A stretch of 64,000 nucleotides of DNA from NCBI GenBank assembly GCA_963383645.1, contig OY726564.1, positions 109,824,540-109,888,539 on the forward strand. The letters are read 5' to 3'. The translations under genes and the position numbers were made by a program. Shown here piece after piece: positions 54,076 to 64,000 of the stretch. The DNA is from Muscardinus avellanarius (Eukaryota > Chordata > Mammalia > Rodentia > Gliridae). The stretch's first letter is position 1, and each line of letters begins with the position of its first letter. Below the pieces are notes generated by a model. The model ran no database searches and was not told the origin of the DNA. It saw only the letters and a program-made list of their open reading frames with translations.

Positions 54076-54160
54076 AAGAAGAAGAAGAGGAGGAGGAGGA
54101 GGAGGGGGGGAGGGGGAGGAGGGGGAGGAAGGGGGGAGGAGGAGGAGGAGGAGGAGGAGA
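54076..54160 (+). repeat. Purine-only, G-rich tract with G-quadruplex potential
   Basis: 85 uninterrupted A/G bases. It starts as AAG/AGG triplets and has a core near 54101-54137 with four G-runs of five to seven. It ends 99 bases before the exon F acceptor on the sense strand. Confidence 0.9.
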
Positions 54161-54189
54161 CGGCAGCAATCTCAATCACGTCCCATTGA

Positions 54190-54396
<207 letters not shown>

Positions 54397-54519
54397 TGAG
54401 TAACACACTCACCTAGGGATTTCTCTCCCAGGAAGTCCCAAAGCTCTTGGCTGGTTCTCTTTGCTATTTGAGTTTCTTTAGAGACCTGGAAAAAGATTTT
54501 GAGTCTCTGGAGTCTTCCC

Positions 54520-54680
54520 CCAGTTGGGATTATAAGAACCTTCTTGAGTGTCTAGGCACTGGAGGGGGTAGGCTCGAGAAAGATAATAGTCCTGTCCCTC
54601 AAAGGGTTTGCATACAGAAGACAAATCCATAAACGATGAGGGATAAAGATTAGCATAACGCAGAATAAAATAAATGTCCG
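54520..54680 (-). repeat. LINE-2-like relic, minus strand
   Basis: GTGTCTAGGCACTGGAGGGG, AATAGTCCTGTCCCTCAAAGG and CATACAGAAGACAAATCC. Confidence 0.5.
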
Positions 54681-55989
54681 ATAGAAGAGCAGGGATCATG
54701 TTTAAAAAAAGGAAGTGATTGTTCTAACTAGAGTGGGCATCTTCTACACTGGGCCGTGTGGAATTCCATAGCTGAGTAGGACCAGAAGAGAAACAGCAGG
54801 CTCAGGAAGCAGGAAGGGCCCAGGGGACGAGGGGACGAGGCATAAAGATATATAGGGCTGAAGCAGTGGTCAGATAAAAAGCTAAAAAGATGAAAGAACA
54901 GACGACTGTAAGAATAGAGTGAATGCTGTAGGTCAGAGGAGACTATTAATTTTGTTTTAGGAAAGGGAGAATACCAAGAACTGTGCTTTAGAGAGCCAGA
55001 TTCCACAGGCACTAAAATCATTTATAGAGCTTAGAACTGGTCAGCGATTTTCCTCAAAGAAAATACAGTGAATTATATCACAGTACTTGGAACAGCCCTC
55101 TTTTCCCCATGAACTTTTCCCTGCCTCTCCCTGTGCTCTGGGAACAATTGTAAAATATTTGTGAAACAGAAGCATACAAGATGTCGAAAGAGGAGAGGTA
55201 GTGATAGAATGAATCTAAGTGGTGATGGAAAACTCTGGGGACCAAGGCAGAATTGAGAGTGATGCAGCTCTGGGACCTCCTGGCCCCGCCAGCGTGAAAA
55301 ACACTTCACAGTTTACAGATGAGGTCACAGGAAGAGAGTCAAGGCTTCCAGAACAAATCATTTCCATTTCCACCATAAGGGAGTTCAAAGATGAAAAGCA
55401 CTGGAAATTTGAGTGGCATTGATTGCAATGAACTGATGCTCCAGCTGAATACTGTCAATAAAGGAGGAAGAGCTGTAAGTAGAGGCGGTGCCCGATGGAT
55501 GTGAAATACACGAAGACAAGCGGCATTCTGGGGAATCTGGGAGGCATGTGAAGACAAGGATGACGATGCTGAGAACAAGGGATTCAGCCTGCTTTTCAGG
55601 CGGTGATGGATGGTCCTGGTACTGGGCAGCAGTGGCCCTTCCATGGGAGAGAAGCGGGCCAAAAGAACAGGGACTTGGGAGTGTAGACTTCCCACCTGCT
55701 GCCAGATGTCTCCAACTTGGGTAGATATTCATTAAAAGGGCTCAGTAATTCAAAGGTTCAGTGAGCGAGAGGTCCGCGATCATCTTTTAGGCGTACCAGC
55801 CTTTACCATATCTGGGACTCTGCTCGTGTCAGCCTGTTTGGGGTTTGTTTATCCTGATCAAAGACCTGAGGTCAATACCTTCTCTGGCTCCCAGTATCTC
55901 TGCTGATTTTCCAGTATTCCCCTCCTAAATCTGGTTGAGACACGCTTCCATCAATGTTAATTAGGAGCTCAGGGAGAAACAGTCAATCC

Positions 55990-56004
55990 CCACTAGGTGG
56001 CGCC
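55990..56004 (+). promoter_or_regulatory. CTCF-like motif, plus orientation
   Basis: CCACTAGGTGGCGCC matches the CTCF core CCASYAGRKGGCRSY at all positions. Prediction only. Confidence 0.65.
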
Positions 56005-56059
56005 ACAGATCACACCAAGAAGGCCAATTGTGGGCGGAGGATCCTGGGCCCAGGGAGAG

Positions 56060-56200
56060 AACACTGGATTCCCAGTTGAGAAGACAAAGCCCTGGAGCCC
56101 GATTTTGCTCCTAATCACCAAGTGACTGTAGACAAGACTCTTTGACTCTCTGCAACTGGGTTTTCTTAGCTATAAAATGGGAAGAGGACAGCCTCATTGA
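56060..56200 (+). repeat. MIR element
   Basis: GGATTCCCAGTTGAGAAGAC, ACCAAGTGACTGTAGACAAG and TCTTAGCTATAAAATGGGAAG in MIR order. Confidence 0.75.
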
Positions 56201-59200
56201 TAGTGCGTATCCTGGGTCCTCATCGACCCTGTGAGATTGGCGCTGTTGTCCCCATTTTATAGTTGAGGAAACTGAGGTCCAGCAAAATGGAGTAACCCCC
56301 CAGAATTGTATAGCTAGTCGTTTGGGATGTGGGTGACAATTAGGAGGCGAAGCAGGCTTAGTGAATTTTTCACATGCTGTCTTTGCTCCCTGGCTACTGT
56401 GAGGATCCACGGCCTGATCTTATGACTCACATTCAAGCCTAAAGCTGGCGCCTCATGGGAGCCACAGGTTAGACCTGAACTCCACCCAGCTTCCTTGGTC
56501 ATCGGACATATTTTATTTATTGCATTTCAAGAAGCTTCATTCTGAGAGGGATCCATGGCACTAACACCACGAAGAAGCTCTGGGTAAAAGGGATCTCAAA
56601 GTGAGTCTGGTCCCGTGTCTTCATTTGACAGAGGGGGAGGTGGCCCAGCGACCTTCCATCCCACTGCCCCTTATCACAGCACCGGCAGCACAGGACAGCC
56701 ACTGCCTCCCTACTCATGACATCAGACAGACAATGCCAAAAAGTAGCCAGATTGGAGGCTCAGCAGAGACCACCATGCACAGAGAGGGCAAGCAGGAAAC
56801 CGGCCCCTGAATGGAAGCTTATGGTCCCCCCCATGCCCATTAAGTTTCAGGCCTGTAAGACCCAGCTCAGAGCCTGCGCTGTGCACATGAGCTCACATGA
56901 ACACACATCCATCACTGTCAACCCCACATCTCTAACTACCCACTGAGCCAGCCCAGCCGGGCAGCCATGGAAGGAGCCCAGAAGCTTTGGACGCAGCAGT
57001 AAATGTACTTACACGTGAGCCCTCTGGACGGGGAGCATGGCTTATCTCTACTGCCCAGTAATCCCAGCTAACCCTCTTACTGTCCTATGAGTGCTCAATG
57101 GTCAGATGAAAATGCTGACGATAAACAGACTGAGCATGGGGTTTCTGCAGGAAAGTATGAGCCGGGCTCTCTGGGCCTGAATGCTAAAAATAACTGGCTG
57201 TTCTCTGTGTCCTGGGGATGGGAGGCGCTGGGTTGCTGAGGGATGGCTTTCAGTTCAAGCTCTGTCTCTATTTGGAAGGTTTTGTGGAGCCTTTCCTTTC
57301 CTAGTATCTGGTGCATATTAGACATAATGTACTATTGAAATAGTTGAGAGCTTAGGGACCTAATTGGTGCACTACTTGTCCTTCAGAGTAATGTGAAAAT
57401 TAACACAGGACAATGTTTTTTTATTTATATTTATTGATTTAGTCCTAGCTCAGGATCTGATATAGTTTGGTTGGAATGTATAGAGACAAGCTAGAAAGCA
57501 GAATGGCCAGGAGGTATGGGACCAGCTTGGGGGCAAGTTGGAGACTGACTCCATCCCAGGCACGGTGAGAGGACCTATTTGATAGCCAGTTGGTACCTGA
57601 GGTATAGGGCATTTCCCATGATAGGCCAGGGAAACTGAGGGAAATTAAGGGTCCAGGATTAAAGGATGATAGACTATAAGAGGTGGCTGAGACCCATCTA
57701 TAGACAAAGTAGAGCTGGGCTTTCAACATCCTGGCAGGTGCCATCACACAGCCAAAGGTGGCAAGCCAATCTGTGCATCCCTGACCTGTAGTTCCAAGGC
57801 TGTGTGCTCAGGGCCCTGGAAGACACAAAGGAAAAGACAAAGTAAGGCCAGACATGTCTGAGGCAGGTCAGAGCTCAGCCATGACCCAGGGCAGGGCTTG
57901 GACTGTTGACGTAGATACAGTTAGGAAGGGAGGTACAAGTGCATCAGCTTGGTAAGGACAGACTTCCATCTCTCCTGGGGACTAACGGGCAGAGCAGGTT
58001 CAGGGCAGATTCTGCAACAAAGCTCAGGCCACCCGCCTGTGGACAGGAGGTAGATGCCTATACACAAGGAGTGCTGATCAGAGCCTTCAGCAAGAGAGAG
58101 AACTTCTCAAACTCCCGGAGGCAGTCCTATCCAGGTTTGTTTGTTTCACACTAAATCCACAAGCTTTCTGGCTTCTTATCCAATATAGGAGACACGAGCA
58201 ACTGTGCTGTGCATAGGAATCGCAGACCATGTGGTCCATGTCTTCATTCTGCCCCATAGAACCTCTGGGTCCATCCTGAGAACCTAAGATGCAGGTGGTC
58301 TGTAGTGATTGAGTGGAGGAGACACTGGGTACCTGTCCCGAGACAGGGCTGGGCGACTGGGCTCAGAGATGGGGCTCGTTCCCGAATCAGAGGCTCTAGC
58401 CACAGGGTTTGGTGGTCTCAGTGACCATCCTAGAAACAGAACCAAGAAGCTGATGAGGAGTGAGAGGTACCAGTTCTGTGAGTGCTGGGGTCAGGACAGC
58501 CTAGTGCTGGCCCTTGGAAGCTCCATGGGACTGGTGGCTTGGAGAAGGAAAGATGGAGAGAAGGGTATGGGACTATGGGTTTCAGATCAGGGCCAGGGTG
58601 GATTTAGTACTAAGTGAGGCCACCAACCAGCACTTAGGAGCAGACCTGAGGGGAGGAAAGCCAGGTGCCTGGTCGTGGTTGGCCATCCAGGAGGCTGCGG
58701 ACATCTTTTAGGAGCCCGGAAGCTATGATGTGGCCCCTGTGTCCTGAATTGAGCAGGCCACTCATTTCTGGTACCGTGGACAGAGCCGGCCTGTGTGAGG
58801 CCATGATGTCAGTGGGAAGGCACAGGAAGAACAAATGACATCTTGGGCACACAGGTTCGGGCTCTGACAACTCCCTGGGCTTCTTGGTGACAAAGAAGTA
58901 GACCTGAGTTGTCTTTTCTTTATTGAGAAAAGCTCATGTTTCTTGGGAGAGGCATTAGGTAATTTTCATTTCTTTCTATTCCATCAGTTTGGTCTTTGCA
59001 GGATGAGCTGCTATTTATCTGGGCTGTGCTGTCTTAGAGCCAACTCTCCTCCTTTGCCTCTCTTCCTCCCTATAACTCTGCTAAGAGGAATTTTTAAAAA
59101 TTAGTATTTTACCAGGAATGCAGACTCCTGTGACAACATGGGAGAAAAGGAAGGGCAGGGAAGATGGCCTTAGAGGTTTCCTTTGGATTGGCTGACCCGT

Positions 59201-59563
59201 ACCCTGCAGAGGATTTTCATGGTAATGTTCAAATCCCCCTCTGAGTAGCAGACTCTGGGATCTCCCTTTTGACTTTCTGTCCAGCTTCACCACCCAAGGA
59301 GTTAATATTACATTTGGCCTTTGGTAGATGGGTTTCCACCCTCTTCCTAGGATCCCCTTAGAACTGGGCCTGCACAATGTCAGGGAAATCAGCTCTTCAC
59401 TCTGCATTTCTGGTCCTCAATGGGCAGCAGCTCAGTGGAGTTGTTTGCTGCAAGTGGGAGATGGAGTGTCCGGCCACTTACAAGCCAAGAGACCTTCCAC
59501 CTGGTGGTTCTGACTTGACATAGTAAAATTGTCCTCAGTCCTTTGCACAACAGTGTGGGCAAT

Positions 59564-59787
59564 AGCCAGACATGATGGTACACGCCTACAATCCCAGTAC
59601 TTAGGGAGCTGAGACAGGAGTTTCGTAGGTTTTAGGGCAGCCTCAGCAACTAGCAAGACCTTCAGCAACCTAGCAAGACCGTGTTTCAAAAACAAAATGG
59701 GCTGGAGATATAGCTCAGAAGTAGAATAAACCTGGGTTCAATCCCCAGTACTACAAATAAAAGAAAAAAGAAAGAAAGAAAGAAAAA
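59564..59787 (+). mobile_element. MEN-type SINE with A-rich tail
   Basis: AGCCAGACATGATGGTACACG, CAATCCCAGTACTTAGGG, and an ID-like half that keeps tRNA-like TAGCTCAGAAGTAGA and GGGTTCAATCCCCAG boxes. An AAAG-rich tail follows. Confidence 0.92.
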
Positions 59788-60044
59788 AGTTCCAGAACAG
59801 AACTGAGTTGTGTAGTGCCTTCATGTGATGTGCTAGGTCTTTCTGTATATTATTACCCCATCCTCACAATAACTAACAAGTAGTCTCATTAGCATCCCTG
59901 TTTCACAGATAAGAGAAGATAAGACTCCTAAAAGTTAACTGTAACTCCACATGGCCAAGATCTGGCCATCTGTTACCAAACATATATACTCACCCTCACC
60001 TAGTGGCCGTCAAAATCAAACTGGCATCAGCCACCTGGAAGGGA

Positions 60045-60379
<335 letters not shown>

Positions 60380-61073
60380 TGAGGTTAGAGTCTATTGGGG
60401 TGCCCTAGGGACTGTAGCTTCCGAAGGAAGGAAGGACAGGGTCAGAGTGGCTCCATACAGTGGTGTGAATGTTCCAGAAGTTCTCCTCAGCCTCCGCCTT
60501 CTGGTAGAGGCCCTTGCTGTATTCTGTTATTCCACAGGGTCCATAAATCAAGGACCCAGCAGGAGGCATTGATGCAGCCCCCCAGTACTCTAGGTGATTG
60601 GTACTCGTGCTCAATGTTCTCAGGGGCTTGCTTACTCTCTCTCTAGTCTTTTGTACATCTGAAAGGTTATTTTGAATTAAAACATAACAAGGCTGAGGAC
60701 TTAGAATTGTTATATCGCTCTCTCTACAGCAAAGTGTTGAAATGCTCAATTCTGTATTTTAGAGTTATTATAGACCAGTTATTCAGTAATGAGTTGTCTT
60801 TTCTCGGTACACTCCTTCACACACACACACTCCCGCATGCACACACCACTGGGATCAGTCCTAGTTACTGAGGAAAATAGCCTCAGCAGCCACCACACAC
60901 AGGATCCTCCTGGCTGGTCTTGACCCTGGCTCCTATTCTACATCCCCTTTGCATCCAGGAATTTCCCATCCTGGCCACCACTTCTACAGAGCTCCAGTAC
61001 TAAATTAAAGTGATCCAATCAGGCATCAGTACCTTCTGGGCAGAACTGAACCGGTAGCATTTGCCTATTAACA

Positions 61074-61175
61074 GAGACATTGGTCTTCCAGGACCCTCAC
61101 CTCGGCTTGTGATTATAATGTTGTGAGACATTGGTCTTCCAGGACCCTCACCTCGGCTTGTGATTATAATGTTGT
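61074..61175. repeat. Perfect 51-bp tandem duplication
   Basis: The unit at 61074-61124 (GAGACATTGG…AATGTTGT) is repeated without any difference at 61125-61175. Identity over the whole unit suggests a recent duplication, a VNTR or an assembly artefact. It lies just upstream of a LINE-2 3' end. Confidence 0.97.
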
Positions 61176-61194
61176 GTTCGATGTCGGTTTGCAT

Positions 61195-61262
61195 CACTAG
61201 ACAGTGAGCTCCTTGAGGGTGGGGCCCAGTTACTTTTTCTCCATTGTTTATGTCCAGCACCT
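61195..61262 (+). repeat. LINE-2 3' end
   Basis: AGACAGTGAGCTCCTTGAGG, GTGGGGCCCAG and TGTCCAGCACCTGG are diagnostic. Confidence 0.75.
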
Positions 61263-61445
61263 GGGAGGCAGCATGGTGGACTGCCTGATTACCAAAAGAA
61301 CTTGGCCAACTTCTGGAGTCAACAGCCCATGTTCAAATTCCTACTCCTGTTGGACCCTGAGTACATCACTTTGCCTCATACCCCAGTTTACTCACTTGTG
61401 AAATGGAGAGGGGATAATAGTCAATATAATAGTCAATAGCCAATA
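61263..61445 (+). repeat. MIR element
   Basis: GGAGTCAACAGCCCATGTTC, TGGACCCTGAGTACATCAC and GTTTACTCACTTGTGAAATGG in MIR order. Confidence 0.7.
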
Positions 61446-63272
61446 AAGTTCTAGTTGGAATTGGGTTAAGTGATTTAAAATAATAAATTAAAAAGGTACA
61501 ATAGTGCCTAGTGTTTGTGCTGTAACAGGAACTCAGTATTTAGACCTAATACTGACAAATATGCTCTTATTACCTATAGGAAAAGCTTTGCTCTTGCGAT
61601 GGGGTAGGCAGTTTCAATATTAATGTACTGAAATTGTGCCTCAGTTTTTAGAGATAGAATATTGATAGAATATCACCCCCATTTTATAAATGTAGAAATT
61701 GAGATTCAGAGTAATGTAATAAGGTGACCAAGATCACAAAGCATTTAGCAGAATCCGTATTTGGGGCATACTATTTTGTATTTGACCCCAATTTCCATTT
61801 CCCCTGTCTACTATGTTACCATTAGATTTTTTTATTTTATGTTTTTTTAAAATTTTTATTGGTGCATTATATTCATACATCATATTGGGGTAAAAAACTT
61901 GTATATACATACATGTACACATCACCGATTTAACCCCTACCCAACTCCCACCCCATTCCCTCCCCATCCCTCCTTCCCTTGCTTGGCTTAGTGGTTGACT
62001 TCGATACGTTTAAGTACATTGTGTGTTTTAGAGAATTTCCTTCTACCCCCCTCCCATCTCCTCCTTTAGGTTGTCTTGTTTGCTCCTCTATAGGATTCCC
62101 ATTTTCATCTAGAGTTCCTCCTATGACCCGTTTCTCCTTAGCTTTCACATATTAGGGAAAGCATCTGATTTCTTATTTTTTGTAACTGACTAATCTCACT
62201 TAGCATAATGTCCTCCGTTTCCATACATTTCCCTGAAAATGATGTAATTGAGGGTTTTTTTTTATGGCTGAGTAAAATTCCATTGTGTACATATCCCACA
62301 GTTTTGTTGATGGACATCTTGGCTGGTTCCATAGTTTGGCAATGGTGAATTGTGCAGCTATGAACATAGATACACATGCATTAGTTTGGTAGTTTAGTTT
62401 CCTTTCTTTTGGGTAGATACCCAGAAGTGGTATTGATGGATCAAATGTTAGATTTGTTCCCATTCTTCTGAGGATTCTCCATACTGTTTTCCGAAGTGGC
62501 TGCACTAATTTGCAATCCCACCAACAATGTTTTAGAGTTTCCACTTCTCCACATCCTCACCAGCATTTGTTGTTTGTGTTTTGAATAATTTCCATTCTAG
62601 TTGGGGTTAGGTGAAATCTCGGGGTAGTTTTGATTTGCATCTCTCTGATTGCCAATGATGTTGAGCATTTTTTCATGCATTTATTGGCCATTTGAATTTC
62701 TTCTTTGGTGATTTAGTTCACTTGCCCATTTTGTTATTGGATGCTTTGTTTTCTTAGTGTTGAGTTGCAGGAGTTCTTTGTATATTCTAGATATTAGTCC
62801 TATATCGAAGGTGTAGGTGGCAAAAATCTTCTCCCATTCTGTTGGCTCTCTGTTGAGGTTCTTGACAGTTTCCTTGGCTGAACAGAAGCTCTTCAGTTTC
62901 ATGCAATCCCACATATTGATTCACCTTTTAATTTGTTGTGCCTTTGGGGTCTTGTTGAGAAAGTGTTTATCTGTGCCTGTGTGTTGCAGTGTTGGACCTA
63001 TGCCCTCTTCAAGGAGCTTCAAGGTCTCTGGTTTTATTTCCAAGTCTTTGATCCATCTTGAATTGACTCTTGTGCAGGGTGAGAACATGGGATTAATTTC
63101 CAATTTTCTGCATATGGTTAATCAGTTTTGCCAACACCATTTGTTGAACTGGCTATCTTTTTTCCAGTGTATGTTTTAGGCCCCTTTGTCAAAAATTAAT
63201 TGGCTGAAAGTGTGTGGACTTGTTTCTGGGTCTTCTATTCTGCTCCATTGGTCTATGTATCTGTTTTTGTGC

Positions 63273-63803
63273 TGACGGGTCCAGTCCGTCAGCGATGGGG
63301 CTGAGAAGGATGATGAGTGCCGATGGCCCCGAACAAAACCACACAGAGGCAGGAGACGTGTCAAGCAGGATCTCGTTTATTTCTCTTAGGCAACCCAATT
63401 TAAAGCAAAAAACGCAAGGGGGATTTCCAACAGAAAACTATTCTAACCTATCAAGCTAAAGGTCACTCTTGCATGTGTAAAGTACATAACTTGCAGCCAA
63501 TCATTATCCAGTGCACGAGGGGTTCACAAGCATGGAAGCATTATTTGAGCCAATAAGGCTCAACATTACCAAATTGGGCTAGTGGGGGAAAGGGGAGTAG
63601 TTACACCCTCCATCCGCTCAGCGCTACATGTTGCAGATTCATTCATCGGAAGTTCAGGTGGTTGTGCAGACCTGCGCTAGATGCTACATGTAGCTGATTC
63701 ATCGGAAGTTCTGCCAGGCAGTTGTGCAGATGTCAACGCGCTTGGCGTTACCTGTAGCTAATTCATTGGAGGTTCTGTCAGGCAGTTTGAGCAGACCCCA
63801 ACA
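63273..63803 (-). mobile_element. Solo LTR of an endogenous retrovirus (ERVK-like) inside the L1
   Basis: A 531-bp block that interrupts the L1. It starts TGACGGG and ends CCCAACA on the + strand (TG…CA), and is flanked by the 6-bp target duplication TTGTGC (63267-63272 and 63804-63809). On the minus strand it opens TGTTGGGG, a common start of ERVK-type LTRs, and has an AATAAA signal (+ strand 63376-63381) about 100 bp before the end, so the LTR is oriented minus. The 6-bp duplication fits ERVK integration. No internal viral genes remain. Its U3 end carries a threefold repeat (63621-63800). The exact family cannot be named without a repeat library. Confidence 0.88.
63621..63800 (-). repeat. 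Threefold imperfect repeat in the U3 part of the solo LTR
   Basis: Three successive units start with GCGCT-type motifs at 63621, 63674 and 63738. Each continues with a TACxTG core, an ATTCAT(C/T)GGA block, then a GGTTCTGxCAGGCAGTT(G)-like tail. Unit length is about 53-64 bp. Repeats in U3 often act as enhancers; this is inference only. Confidence 0.75.
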
Positions 63804-64000
63804 TTGTGCCAGTACCAAGCTGTTTTTACTACAATGGCTTTGTAGTATAGTTTAAAGTTAGGTATTGTGATTCCTCCTGCATGGTTTTTGTTGCTGATAA
63901 CTACTTTGGTTATTCTGGGCTTTTTGTTATTCCAAATAAATTTAAGGACTGATTTTTCTGTCTGTGAGGAATGATCTTGGTAGTTTAATACAACTAGATT

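Larger units (their letters stand above)
61829..64000 (-). mobile_element. LINE-1 3' end, minus strand, interrupted by an LTR
   Basis: Read on the minus strand, this is the 3' part of an L1 retrotransposon. It has an A-rich end at 61829-61850, a 3' UTR to about 62170, then the C-terminal part of ORF2 running off the window. Recognisable ORF2 blocks are FDPSIPLLGIYPKE and MYTMEFYSAIKK (62200-62544), and [20 protein letters not shown] (62681-62914). The blocks at 62681-62914 and 62921-63103 share a frame but are split by a stop, and the last block is in another frame, so ORF2 is dead. A solo LTR sits at 63273-63803; L1 sequence resumes at 63804. The L1 is antisense to ASTN1. Confidence 0.93.

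Overview
The window is nuclear DNA from a rodent, most probably of the squirrel lineage (Sciuridae or a close relative). It contains intron-split exons with GT/AG junctions, many microsatellites, LINE-1 and LINE-2, MIR and MaLR repeats. About 17 copies of a dimeric SINE are present, with a B1 (7SL-derived) left half and an ID-like (tRNA-derived) right half. This B1-dID architecture is called MEN in squirrels. There is no bacterial, plasmid or phage content.

The one protein-coding gene is on the + strand: the 3' part of ASTN1 (astrotactin-1). Seven consecutive exons (about 4086-4264, then 6280-6468, 42451-42719, 48928-49061, 52717-52868, 54260-54395, 60268-60368) join with matching phases into one open frame of about 386 codons. 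They encode the end of the MACPF domain, a cysteine-rich EGF-like segment and a fibronectin type III domain. The start of the gene and its last exon(s) lie outside. I call ASTN1 rather than ASTN2 from remembered family sequence; the compact exon spacing fits.

Region by region: 1-4085 is an intron end with two MEN SINEs and MIR relics. 4086-6468 holds two MACPF exons. 6469-42450 is a 36 kb intron made of SINEs, five-plus MaLR LTRs, L1 3' ends, a hAT element, LINE-2/MIR and long microsatellites. Two closely spaced CTCF-like motifs sit near 39.1-39.5 kb. 42451-60368 holds the five downstream exons; a purine-only G-rich tract lies just upstream of the sixth exon and a third CTCF-like motif at 55990. 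60369-64000 is the next intron: a perfect 51-bp tandem duplication, then a minus-strand L1 interrupted by a 531-bp solo LTR with a clean 6-bp target duplication.

Astrotactins are neuronal membrane glycoproteins used in glia-guided migration. I found no previously undescribed system. The items most worth following are the solo LTR, the divergent CTCF-like motifs, the SINE subfamily, the tandem duplication and a long antisense intronic ORF.
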